From CATQHS01 sp963422655 (GTDB taxonomy: Bacteria > Actinomycetota > Acidimicrobiia > Acidimicrobiales > Aldehydirespiratoraceae), in the NCBI GenBank assembly GCA_963422655.1, contig OY730440.1:1240001-1304000 (forward strand): 64,000 nt of DNA. Direction: 5' to 3'. The stretch's first letter is position 1. Each line of letters begins with the position of its first letter. Under the pieces are notes generated by a model. It did no database searches and was not told the DNA's origin. It saw nothing but the letters and a program-made list of their open reading frames with translations. Shown here in pieces: positions 1 through 7,976 of the stretch. The translations under genes were made by a program, and so were the position numbers.

Positions 1-458
1 GTTACGAGTTGGCCGAATCCTCGAACGATGGAGAGCGTTCCCAGCGTGGTGATGAGCGGGTTGATTCTCCCGTAGCCGGTGATGGCACCGTTGACGATTC
101 CTACTCCCAGTCCCAGAGCCAGCGCCCCGAGAACAGCGGCCGGGAGCGGAGCTCCGGAGTTCGACAGCGAAGCAGCAGTAATGGCGGACGCGGCCGACAC
201 CGATCCGACAGACAGGTCGAAGCCGCCAGAAATAATCACGATCGTTTCGCCTATCGCCATGATCCCGATAACAACCATTCCCCGGCCTATGCCGTCGGTC
301 ATGTTCCGGAATGTGAAGAAGTTCGGTGACAGCGACCGGAAGATGACGATCTCGATGACCAAGGCAATCAGCAGACCCGGCCCGACGCCATTGATCGTTC
401 TCTTCCCCCACCTCTTGAAAGCCTGGGCGGAGGTGAGAGAAATGGAACTGGAGCTCAT
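1..458 (-). CDS. Sugar ABC transporter permease, CUT2/RbsC-like (3' end outside window)
   Basis: Membrane permease of a carbohydrate ABC importer of the CUT2 (ribose/xylose) type. About 152 codons are visible and the gene runs off the left edge. The N-terminus has a short cytoplasmic stretch, then a hydrophobic helix (around residues 25-42). The family signature GGFDLSVGSV lies near residue 80 and NPLITTLGTLS near 138, both typical of RbsC-like permeases. The ATG at 458 is 15 bases after the stop of the ATPase gene, so the two are one operon. No substrate-binding protein is present upstream; it would have to lie beyond the left edge. The substrate cannot be told from this part. Confidence 0.85.
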   Translation of the reverse strand, partial: MSSSSISLTSAQAFKRWGKRTINGVGPGLLIALVIEIVIFRSLSPNFFTFRNMTDGIGRGMVVIGIMAIGETIVIISGGFDLSVGSVSAASAITAASLSNSGAPLPAAVLGALALGLGVGIVNGAITGYGRINPLITTLGTLSIVRGFGQLV

Positions 459-472
459 CACGGATCTGTACC

Positions 473-1231
473 TCACACCTGTTCGTTCAAGCCGATACCA
501 CTCATCTGGCGCACCATGCGAGTAGTGAGATCATCGACAGATCGCCCGGCCACTGCGAATTCGTCGACGATCGCGCCGTGAAGCAGCACACCGATGTTGT
601 CGCAGACCTGGATCAAGTCGGTAAAACGGTGGCTCACCAAGATGACAGCCACGCCGCGTCCTTTCAGTCGCTCGATCAGATCCAGAAGCACTCCCACCTT
701 GTCGACCGAGAGTGCCGCCGTCGGCTCGTCCATGAGGAGGAGCTTCGGTTCGAACTCGAGAGCACGGGCCACAGCCACCAACTGGCGTTCGCCTCCCGAC
801 AATGTCTGTACTCGACGGTCAGTGGGCATGACGCTGCCGAGCGACGCAAGAACCTCGGTGGCTTCACTGTGCATCCGCTGGTGGTCCAAGAAGGAGAACC
901 AGCGTGACTTCCCCATTCGTCGTTCCCGGCCGAGGAAGATGTTGGCGGCGGCGTCGAGATCCTCGCACAGGGCGAGGTCCTGAAAGATCATCTCGACGCC
1001 GGCCAGGCGGGCGTCGATCTCTCCATGGAAGTCCACCCGCTGGCCCTCGAGCCGGATCTCGCCGGCGTCCGGTTGGTGTACGCCGCTGAGAATCTTGAGG
1101 ATGGTCGACTTCCCGGCGCCGTTGTCCCCTACCAACCCGTAGCAGTGGGCCGCGTCGACCGACAGGGAAACACCAGTGAGGACATCTACTGGGCCGAACG
1201 ACTTCCTGATGTCATTGATCTCGAGAGTCAT
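473..1231 (-). CDS. Sugar ABC transporter ATP-binding protein (single-domain, RbsA-like)
   Basis: ATPase that powers the adjacent permease. The 252 residues hold one complete ABC domain: Walker A GDNGAGKST around residue 36, signature LSGGERQ around 144, Walker B LLLMDEPTAAL around 164, and the switch motif VSHRF near 200. RbsA of enteric bacteria carries two fused ABC domains; this is the one-domain form common in actinobacterial CUT2 systems. It is the first gene of the operon as seen here, with the permease 15 bases downstream. The WhiB gene lies 86 bases upstream on the same strand. Confidence 0.92.
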   Translation of the reverse strand: MTLEINDIRKSFGPVDVLTGVSLSVDAAHCYGLVGDNGAGKSTILKILSGVHQPDAGEIRLEGQRVDFHGEIDARLAGVEMIFQDLALCEDLDAAANIFLGRERRMGKSRWFSFLDHQRMHSEATEVLASLGSVMPTDRRVQTLSGGERQLVAVARALEFEPKLLLMDEPTAALSVDKVGVLLDLIERLKGRGVAVILVSHRFTDLIQVCDNIGVLLHGAIVDEFAVAGRSVDDLTTRMVRQMSGIGLNEQV

Positions 1232-1317
1232 AGGGATCTCCTTCCCGGCCCAGCGGGAAGATACGCGCAGGGATGGACATTACGCGAAGAGACGGGCTCG
1301 GTGCAGCCGAACGTCGA

Positions 1318-1656
1318 TCAGCTCGTTTGTTGCATGGCGTCGAGGGCTCGTTTCTCAGCCACACGGCGACGCCCCACAATAGGAGTGGTCGGAGCGAAAC
1401 CAGCCTCAGCCCGATCCATCTCGTTCTCACCACCCCAAAACCCCAACTCACGATTCACCCGAGCAAAATCACGACACGGCACCAACACCGAACACTGCGA
1501 ACAAATCGCACGAGCCAACGCCTCACGACGCACCCGCGCCTCCGGCCGCTCAGCAAACGGAGCAAAAAACAACTCGCTCTTGCCCACACAACAACTCTTG
1601 TCCATCCACCCGATATCACCAACCGGATCCACAAACATCCCCACCAAATCCAACAT
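1318..1656 (-). CDS. WhiB-family [4Fe-4S] transcriptional regulator
   Basis: Iron-sulfur redox-sensing regulator found only in Actinobacteria and their phages. The cluster ligands are visible: C22 or C23, then C52-x2-C55-x5-C61, followed by the family turn GFWGG (72-76) and a basic stretch (RRRVAEKR, 97-104). The length of 112 residues is normal. ATG 1656 is the furthest start; M7 and M18 are alternatives. Codon choice is odd: the coding strand is extremely G-rich and C-poor in the first half and in the upstream region, unlike the neighbouring genes. Which WhiB subfamily it belongs to cannot be settled here. Confidence 0.9.
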   Translation of the reverse strand: MLDLVGMFVDPVGDIGWMDKSCCVGKSELFFAPFAERPEARVRREALARAICSQCSVLVPCRDFARVNRELGFWGGENEMDRAEAGFAPTTPIVGRRRVAEKRALDAMQQTS

Positions 1657-1809
1657 GTGACCCCCTCACTGTCACAACACGAACAACCGGCACCCACACC
1701 GATCTATCCCCCCACAACCTAGAAACAATCCCCAACCCAACCCAACCAATTGCCATACAAAAACCCGACACCAACCATCACCAAAACAGATAACCAACCG
1801 GCCACCGAA

Positions 1810-3045
1810 CTACACGACCGCGCCAGGACCCGCCACCACACCCCGATCACAGAGCCGGCCGATCTCGACCGCCGACAAACCCAACAGCCCGCTCAGGACT
1901 TCATCGGTGTGCTCACCCAACTCCGGCGCCGGTGCCGGCTCGACCGGCACCGAGCCGGCGAAAGCCAACGGAGAGCCCGGAACCAGGTATGTGCCGATAC
2001 CGGGCTCATGGATGCAGCGGAACAGCTCCGATTCGGTCGAGCAGCGCGGGTCGTCGGCAACCAACTCGAGAAAACTCTGGTAAGGGCCCCAGCACACCCC
2101 GTGATCGTCGAAGCGTTCGGCCACCTCGGCCAGGGTCCGTGAACTGGTCCAGGCCTGCATCACGGCCTTGAGTTCGGTTCGGGCCTCGAACCGGTCGCCT
2201 TCGACATCGAAGTCGAGCCCTTTCGCTTCGGCAATGGCGGCCACCGCATCGGCGATACCGGTGGCGGTCACCAGCGCCAACCACTGTTTGGGGCTGATTG
2301 CCACTACGTAGAGGCGGCGATCGTCTTCGGTGCCGAGCTCGGTCCCGAAGGCTCCGTAGAGATCGTTACCGTACCGATCCCGCTCGGTTCCGTTGATCTG
2401 GGCTTCGCCGATGTGGCCCAGGGCGGCCACCGCAGCCAGCGCCACATCACTGAGGGCGATGCTCATTAGAGCCCCCTGGCCAGTACGCAGGCGACGCCGG
2501 TCGGCAGCCAGTATGCCCAGGGCCGCGGTCTGGCCGCAGATCAGATCCCAGACCGGCACCACGTGGTTGACCGGATCGACACCACCGGCGGGACCGGTCA
2601 CCAGCGGATACCCCATGGCGCTGTTCACCGTGTAATCGAGAGCGGTCGACCCGTCCCGATTACCGGTGATGGCCAGCATCACCAGATCCTCGCGCTGACC
2701 GGCCAGCGACTCGGGGGCCATCCAACCCCGGGCCGGGAAGTTGGTGAGGAAGGTTCCAGCCGCTGCCACCAGAGCCGCCATCAGCTCCTTGGCTTCGGGA
2801 GCACCGAGATCGACGGCCAGGGACTTCTTGCCCTTGTTCAGGCCAGCCCAGTACAAAGACCGGCCCTGCGCCGTGAGCGGCCAGCGGCCATAGTCGATCC
2901 CCCCACCGATCTGATCGAAACGCACCACCTCCGCCCCGAGCTGGGCCAGGGTCATTCCTCCCGACGGGGCGGCCACGAACGCCGACCCCTCGATGACGGT
3001 CAACCCTTCCAACGGTGGAGGTGGAGACGGTCCCGGCCCGAACAC
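1810..3045 (-). CDS. mct: CaiB/BaiF CoA-transferase, 2-methylfumaryl-CoA isomerase (Mct) homologue
   Basis: Class III CoA-transferase of 411 residues. From residue 12 on it follows the pattern I remember for mesaconyl-CoA C1-C4 CoA transferase (2-methylfumaryl-CoA isomerase) of Chloroflexus: GSAFVAAPSGGMTLAQLGAE, GGGIDYGRWP, LYWAGLNKGKKSLAVDL, FLTNFPARGW, GNRDGSTALDYTVN, EPGIGTYLVPGSPL and LGEHTDEVL occur in that order. That enzyme moves CoA within mesaconyl-CoA in the 3-hydroxypropionate bi-cycle. No other gene of that cycle is recognised nearby, although an aldehyde dehydrogenase and a thiolase follow. Assignment to the Mct branch is from memory of family sequences; the transferase superfamily itself is certain. 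Confidence 0.8.
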   Translation of the reverse strand: MFGPGPSPPPPLEGLTVIEGSAFVAAPSGGMTLAQLGAEVVRFDQIGGGIDYGRWPLTAQGRSLYWAGLNKGKKSLAVDLGAPEAKELMAALVAAAGTFLTNFPARGWMAPESLAGQREDLVMLAITGNRDGSTALDYTVNSAMGYPLVTGPAGGVDPVNHVVPVWDLICGQTAALGILAADRRRLRTGQGALMSIALSDVALAAVAALGHIGEAQINGTERDRYGNDLYGAFGTELGTEDDRRLYVVAISPKQWLALVTATGIADAVAAIAEAKGLDFDVEGDRFEARTELKAVMQAWTSSRTLAEVAERFDDHGVCWGPYQSFLELVADDPRCSTESELFRCIHEPGIGTYLVPGSPLAFAGSVPVEPAPAPELGEHTDEVLSGLLGLSAVEIGRLCDRGVVAGPGAVV

Positions 3046-3131
3046 GTCGGGAAGCTAACACGGCCCACCCGCCAGTCTGCCGATCCGTCCACAACCCATG
3101 CTCATCGGCGCACCCGCGCTCCCCGACCGGA

Positions 3132-3440
3132 CTACCGCTTTCCAACTCCGACGCCGTGTGTAGCTTCGCGTGCTGCACCGGGCCTCTCGAGCCGACGGCG
3201 CCGGTCGGCAGTCTGCACGAACAGCGCCCAACGTCCGGCGTCAGTGGCCAGCAGGGCAACCCGGTTCTTCGAGTCTTCGAGAACTCGACCTCCGAGCGGT
3301 CCAGCACTCTCGGCAAACGACCCAGCGGTCAACTCAGGGACAAACGTTCAGCCCGCTTGGGCCGCTCACACCGCATCGTCTACACATCCATATCGGGCAA
3401 GATCGTGGTGATAGCTGTCAAACAGCGCAAAGACCTCTAC
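3132..3440 (-). pseudogene. Decayed coding remnant, unidentified
   Basis: The 450-base gap between the Mct homologue and the aldehyde dehydrogenase contains one minus-strand frame with coding-like codon use, broken by two TGA codons (about 3366 and 3354). Readable parts include LARYGCVDDAV, then PELTAGSFAESAGPLGGRV and VALLATDAGRWALFVQTAD. The layout of alanine-rich helix, PE-L-GSFAES-turn and a short beta-rich stretch is faintly like the middle of acyl-CoA dehydrogenases, but no catalytic motif remains. I treat it as a gene relic. The rest of the gap shows nothing else. Confidence 0.3.
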
Positions 3441-3496
3441 CGATAGGGTTGTATCACCTTCATGACCAAATCCATCGGGCGGAGGCTGGCTCTGGG

Positions 3497-4993
3497 TCAG
3501 GCGATCCAGTTGACGGCTTGGACCTCGGTGTAGGCCTCGATTCCCCATTTGCCTCGATCGCGGCCGATGCCCGACATCTTCCAGCCCCCGAACGGGGCGT
3601 ACATGTGGGGCTGCACCGTGTTGAGAGCGACGTTGCCCGACTCCAGCCGCCGGGCAATCTCGTAGGCCCGTTTGGTGTCGCCGGAGAACACATAGGAGAA
3701 CAACCCGTAAGGGGAGTCGTTGGCCAGTGCCACCGCCTCGTCGTCGCCGGAGTGGGTCAGCACCACCACCACCGGGCCGAAGGCCTCCTCGCGCACCACA
3801 TCCATGTCCGGGGTCACGTCCACGAGCAGAGTGGGGGCTACGAAGTAGCCGGTCCGGTCGGGACGACTACCCCCGCACACGGTGGTGGCTCCAGCGGCAG
3901 CGCCGGAGGCCACGAAGGCCTCGACCCGGTCCCGGTGGGTTTCGGTGATGACCGGGCCGACGATCGTGTCGCGTGCGAGCGGGTCGCCCAGCTTCATGAA
4001 TTCAGAGAAGGTCTGCAGTGTCTGCACCGTCTGGTCGTACAGGTCGCGGTGACAAATGACTCGAGTGGGGGCGGTGCAGATCTGGCCCGAGTGGAAGCCC
4101 CACACGGTGGCTATGGCCATGCAGGCCGCGTTCACATCGGCGTCAGAGGTCATGATCAGCGCCCCCTTGCCGCCCAACTCCATGAGCAGCCGCTTCATCG
4201 TCTTGGCACCGTTGCGGTAGATCCGGGTCCCGACCTCGCTCGACCCGGTGAAGGAGATCATGTCCACATCGGTCGAGTCGACCAGCGCGGCTGGCACCTC
4301 CGGCCCCGACCCGGTGACGATATTCACGACGCCGTCATCGAAACCGGCCTCGGCCACCGCCTCACCCAGCAAAAGGACGCCGAGCGGGTCCTGGGGCGCC
4401 GGCTTGATCACCACCGTGTTCCCAGCGGCCAGAGCCGGTGCGATCTTGCCGGCCACGTTTATGAGCGGCATGTTGTAGGGCGTGATACAGGCCACCACAC
4501 CCACGGGCTGGCGATGGACCATGGCACCGGCCAGGCCGGCCGGCCCCAGTGCCGACTCGGACTCGGCCAGAGGGGTGACGGGCTCGTCGAGGTCTATCGG
4601 GCGGGAGTAGTAACGGAACCGGTCGATGAGGGCTCCACCCACTTGGAGCTGTTCGGTGATGCCGACGGTCGAACCGGTCTCGGCCTGTACCAAGGCGGTC
4701 CAAGCCGGAACCCTGGCTTCGAGCACATCGGCCAGCCGGGCCAGGTGAGCGCACCGGTCGGCGGGGCTCAGCGCTCTCCATCGGCCCGAGGCGGCCCGAG
4801 CGGCCCGAGCGGCGTCGATGGCCTGGGCCGAGGTCGCCTCAGGGGCATGGCCCACTACCTTGGTGGTAGCCGGGTCGACGATCTCGTAGGTGCCGGCGGC
4901 CGGGGCGACCCACTCACCGTCGATGAGCAACCTCCACTGGCGGTCTACGTCGATATTCGAGGTCGTCTCACTCGATGCGGTGTCAGATGTCAT
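3497..4993 (-). CDS. Aldehyde dehydrogenase family protein
   Basis: NAD(P)-dependent oxidation of an aldehyde to the acid. The 498 residues are the normal length of the soluble ALDH superfamily. Visible catalytic residues are N174 in TPYNMP, K197 in VIKPAP, E272 in MELGGKG and C306 in GQICTAPT, with the cofactor turn FTGSSEVG around 248-255. The C-terminal PFGGWKMSGIGRDRG motif is intact. The gene is divergent from the thiolase at 5109, with 115 bases between them, so the two may share a control region. The substrate is not determined by sequence. Confidence 0.93.
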   Translation of the reverse strand: MTSDTASSETTSNIDVDRQWRLLIDGEWVAPAAGTYEIVDPATTKVVGHAPEATSAQAIDAARAARAASGRWRALSPADRCAHLARLADVLEARVPAWTALVQAETGSTVGITEQLQVGGALIDRFRYYSRPIDLDEPVTPLAESESALGPAGLAGAMVHRQPVGVVACITPYNMPLINVAGKIAPALAAGNTVVIKPAPQDPLGVLLLGEAVAEAGFDDGVVNIVTGSGPEVPAALVDSTDVDMISFTGSSEVGTRIYRNGAKTMKRLLMELGGKGALIMTSDADVNAACMAIATVWGFHSGQICTAPTRVICHRDLYDQTVQTLQTFSEFMKLGDPLARDTIVGPVITETHRDRVEAFVASGAAAGATTVCGGSRPDRTGYFVAPTLLVDVTPDMDVVREEAFGPVVVVLTHSGDDEAVALANDSPYGLFSYVFSGDTKRAYEIARRLESGNVALNTVQPHMYAPFGGWKMSGIGRDRGKWGIEAYTEVQAVNWIA

Positions 4994-5108
4994 GTCGCTC
5001 CCGGTACGAATCGCTCACGTCTATGGCCAGTCAACCATCATCTGGGCTCATTATCCTGGCTCGCCGGACCCGAGCCCAAACCGCGGGTAGAAACCAGGAG
5101 CAACCATC

Positions 5109-6311
5109 ATGACCGAAGCCGTCATCGTCGCCACTGCCCGCACCCCCATAGGCCGGGCCAACAAGGGGTCACTCACCCAAGTCCGGCCCGACGACATGTC
5201 GGCTTTCATAATCCGCGACGTTCTGGCCAAGGTACCCGGCCTCGACCCTGCCGATGTCGAGGATGTCATCTGGGGCATCGGCCAGCCCGGCGGCGAGGGC
5301 GGATACAACATCGCCCGGGTGGCTTCGGTACTGACCGGGGTCAATGCCCCGGGCGTGACCGTCAACCGGTACTGCTCGTCGTCGCTGCAGACCATCCGGA
5401 TGGCGGCCCACGCCATCAAAGCCGGCGAGGGAGACTGCTTCGTGACCGGCGGCGTCGAAACCGTGTCCCGCTACGACAAGGGCGCCGCCGACACCGGCCC
5501 CCACAACGACGAGTTCGAGACGGCCGAGACCCGGACCATGGCCCGCACCGGGGCTGGCACCGATCCCTGGACACCGCCGGACGGGCTCCCCGACATATAT
5601 ATCGCCATGGGCCAGACCGCCGAGAACGTGGCCCAGTACCAGGGGGTCTCCCGCCGAGCCCAAGACGAGTGGGGGGTTCTTTCCCAGAACCGGGCCGAGG
5701 CGTCTCGCAACCGAGGTCTGTTCGAGCGGGAGATCACGCCTTACCCCTTGGCCGACGGCTCGATCGTGAGCACCGACGACGGTATCCGGGAAGGCACCAC
5801 GCTCGAGGCTGTCTCCCAGCTCAGGCCGGTGTTCCGCCCCGACGGCACCGTGACCGCCGGCAACGCCTGCCCGCTCAACGACGGGGCCGCGGCGGTGGTG
5901 GTGATGTCGGATGCCAAGGCGGCTCAGGTCGGGGCCACCCCGCTGGCTCGCATCGTCGCCACTGGAGTGTCAGCCCTCGACCCCGAGATCATGGGCTTGG
6001 GCCCGATCGACGCCTGCCGCCAAGCCCTGGACCGGGCCGGCATGACCATCGACGACATCGACCATGTCGAGATCAACGAAGCCTTCGCGGCCCAAGTGCT
6101 GCCCTCGGCCGACGAGCTCGGAATCGACCACGACAAGCTCAACCCCAACGGAGGATCCATAGCCCTGGGCCACCCCTTCGGCATGACCGGGGCCCGCATC
6201 ATGACCACGCTTCTCAACGGCCTGGAGGATGGTGACAACACCATCGGGCTTGAATCGATGTGCGTGGGCGGAGGCCAGGGCATGGCCATGATCGTCGAAC
6301 GGCTCAACTGA
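5109..6311 (+). CDS. Acetyl-CoA acetyltransferase (thiolase)
   Basis: Thiolase of 400 residues that cleaves or forms 3-ketoacyl-CoA. The nucleophile C89 lies in NRYCSSSLQT, H355 in ALGHPFGMTGAR and C385 in MCVGGGQGMA, so all three active-site elements are present. The N-terminal TEAVIVATARTPIGRANKG is a typical start. An AGGAG sequence just before the ATG (around 5096-5100) is a plausible ribosome-binding site. It lies next to an aldehyde dehydrogenase and a CoA-transferase, which suggests a fatty-acid or short-chain CoA degradation locus. Chain-length preference cannot be told. Confidence 0.93.
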   Translation: MTEAVIVATARTPIGRANKGSLTQVRPDDMSAFIIRDVLAKVPGLDPADVEDVIWGIGQPGGEGGYNIARVASVLTGVNAPGVTVNRYCSSSLQTIRMAAHAIKAGEGDCFVTGGVETVSRYDKGAADTGPHNDEFETAETRTMARTGAGTDPWTPPDGLPDIYIAMGQTAENVAQYQGVSRRAQDEWGVLSQNRAEASRNRGLFEREITPYPLADGSIVSTDDGIREGTTLEAVSQLRPVFRPDGTVTAGNACPLNDGAAAVVVMSDAKAAQVGATPLARIVATGVSALDPEIMGLGPIDACRQALDRAGMTIDDIDHVEINEAFAAQVLPSADELGIDHDKLNPNGGSIALGHPFGMTGARIMTTLLNGLEDGDNTIGLESMCVGGGQGMAMIVERLN

Positions 6312-6320
6312 CGCGACCGG

Positions 6321-7376
6321 TCAGCCCTGACCGCCCGAGGCCTCCTTGACCGATGCCTTGCCGGCGGAGATCCACGGCATCATGGCCCGCAACGCCCCGC
6401 CTACTTTTTCGATGGTGTGCTCGTGACCGGCCGCCTCCAACCGGAGAAAGTTCGGGCGACCGTTACGGCTCTCGGCCACCCACTCGGCCGCGAACGAGCC
6501 GTCGCGGATCTCGGAGAGGATCCGGACCATCTCGGCTCGCACCGCGCCGCTCACGATCCGCGGCCCTCGGGTCAGGTCGCCGTACTCGGCCGTGTCCGAC
6601 ACCGAGTAGCGCATACCGGCGATGCCTTCTTCGTACATGAGGTCGACGATGAGCTTGAGTTCGTGGAGGCACTCGAAATAGGCCACCTCGGGTTGGTACC
6701 CGGCGTCCACCAGCGTCTCGAAAGCAGCCTGAACCAAGGCGGTGGTACCCCCGCACAGCACGGCCTGCTCACCGAACAGATCGGTCTCGGTCTCCTCGGT
6801 GAAGGTGGTCTCGATGACCCCGGCCCGAGCTCCACCGATGGCATCGGCGTAGGCCAGGGCCAGAGCGTGAGCCGTGCCCGAAGCGTCCTGCTCCACCGCC
6901 ATCAGACAGGGAACTCCGCCCCCCTCCTCGTAGGTCCGGCGCACCAGGTGGCCCGGCCCCTTGGGGGCGACCATGCACACGTCGACGAAGTCGGGCGGGG
7001 AGATGAGATCGAAGCGGATGTTGAATCCGTGGGCGAAGAACACGGCGTCGCCGACGGCGAGAGCGGGCTCGACATGCTCGGCGTAGACAGCGGCCATCTC
7101 GGTGTCGGGCATGAGCATCATGATCACATCGGCCTCCGACGAGGCTTCGGCGATCGAGGTTACGGCCAGCCCGGACGCCTCGGCCTTTGCCTTCGAGCTC
7201 GAGCCGTCGCGCAGGCCGACCCGCACGTCGATACCCGAGTCGGAGAGGTTGAGGGCGTGGGCATGCCCCTGGGATCCGTAGCCCAAGATGGCGACCCTGC
7301 GGTCGTCGATCACGGCCCGGTCGACGTCGTTCTCGTAATGGATGGTGGCCGCGATGTTCGTCGGGGTGTCTGTCAC
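6321..7376 (-). CDS. ilvC: Ketol-acid reductoisomerase
   Basis: Second common enzyme of valine, leucine and isoleucine synthesis; converts acetolactate or acetohydroxybutyrate to dihydroxy acids with NADPH and Mg2+. It has the Rossmann motif GYGSQGHAHALNL near residues 32-44 and the class I (short) length of 351. The C-terminal knotted domain carries the metal-binding acidic residues (DLFGEQAVLCGG and FECLHELKLIVDLMYE). It lies 75 bases after ilvN in the same direction, but that gap contains two palindromic repeats, so it may have its own promoter or operator. It converges on the thiolase gene with 9 bases between. Confidence 0.96.
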   Translation of the reverse strand: MTDTPTNIAATIHYENDVDRAVIDDRRVAILGYGSQGHAHALNLSDSGIDVRVGLRDGSSSKAKAEASGLAVTSIAEASSEADVIMMLMPDTEMAAVYAEHVEPALAVGDAVFFAHGFNIRFDLISPPDFVDVCMVAPKGPGHLVRRTYEEGGGVPCLMAVEQDASGTAHALALAYADAIGGARAGVIETTFTEETETDLFGEQAVLCGGTTALVQAAFETLVDAGYQPEVAYFECLHELKLIVDLMYEEGIAGMRYSVSDTAEYGDLTRGPRIVSGAVRAEMVRILSEIRDGSFAAEWVAESRNGRPNFLRLEAAGHEHTIEKVGGALRAMMPWISAGKASVKEASGGQG

Positions 7377-7413
7377 TGGAACCTCTGCTGGTCGGCGTAA
7401 CGGGATGACCCGG

Positions 7414-7448
7414 AAGAATATTCGGGTCGCAGGCGAAAGAATATTCGA
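7414..7448. promoter_or_regulatory. Paired GAATATTC palindromes between ilvN and ilvC
   Basis: The 8-base palindrome GAATATTC occurs at 7416-7423 and again at 7439-7446, a repeat distance of 23 bases. The flanks also match (AAGAATATTCG in both). On the ilvC strand each copy also contains TATTCT, a possible -10 element. Two phased palindromes in an otherwise GC-rich gap look like an operator or a tandem promoter for ilvC. This is inference from pattern only. Confidence 0.4.
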
Positions 7449-7451
7449 ATC

Positions 7452-7976
7452 TCAGCCCGGTCGAGGACCGAGCAGGGGCAGCGCCACCCGACCAGTCCTT
7501 TGTAGCTCGGCAATCCCGTAGGGTCGCAGGCGCTGCTCGAACTCGTCCAACCGAGCCGGTCGAGCCGACAGCGACAGCATCATCTGATCCCCGTCAACGT
7601 CGAGCACGTAGGCCCGGAAGTTGTCGGCCAACCCGAACAGCTCGCCGCGGTTACCGGCCGAGATGACCACCCTCACCAGCATGAGTTCGCGTTCCACGGA
7701 CTCGGCCGGATCCAGCTCTCGGATCTCCACCACGTTGACGAGCTTGTCGAGTTGCTTGATCACCTGATCCAGGGAAGCCGACTCCACGTCCACGGTGAAG
7801 GTGATACGGCTGAAGAGAGGATCGTCGGTGGGGGCCACGGCCAAGGACTCGATGTTGTAGCCCCGCCGGGCGAACAAACCGGCCACCCGGGCCAGAACCC
7901 CGGGCTTGTTCTCGACCGTGGTCACGATGGTGTGGAACCGGGGAGAAAGAAGCTGGGCCGGTTCCGAGGCGTCCAT
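7452..7976 (-). CDS. ilvN: Acetolactate synthase small (regulatory) subunit
   Basis: Regulatory partner of IlvB that confers feedback inhibition by valine. The 174 residues begin with an ACT domain (TIVTTVENKPGVLARVAGLF, then the RRGYNIESLAV pattern), followed by a second ACT-like C-terminal half ending in ELQRTGRVALP. I chose ATG 7976: it overlaps the ilvB stop by one base (TGATG), the classic translational coupling of these two genes, and conservation begins just after it. An open frame continues upstream, but it only reads antisense-like sequence inside ilvB. Confidence 0.95.
   Translation of the reverse strand: MDASEPAQLLSPRFHTIVTTVENKPGVLARVAGLFARRGYNIESLAVAPTDDPLFSRITFTVDVESASLDQVIKQLDKLVNVVEIRELDPAESVERELMLVRVVISAGNRGELFGLADNFRAYVLDVDGDQMMLSLSARPARLDEFEQRLRPYGIAELQRTGRVALPLLGPRPG

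Noticed and set aside
3354..3368. Two TGA codons in the 3132-3440 frame as selenocysteine
   Set aside because: There is no redox motif around them, no Cys homologue pattern and no start codon for the frame. Gene decay explains it better.
3170..6235. Open plus-strand frame of over 1000 codons
   Set aside because: It runs antisense to the aldehyde dehydrogenase and out of frame through the thiolase. Its product is a His/Gly/Arg-rich shadow typical of high-GC DNA, and both real genes have complete active-site motifs.
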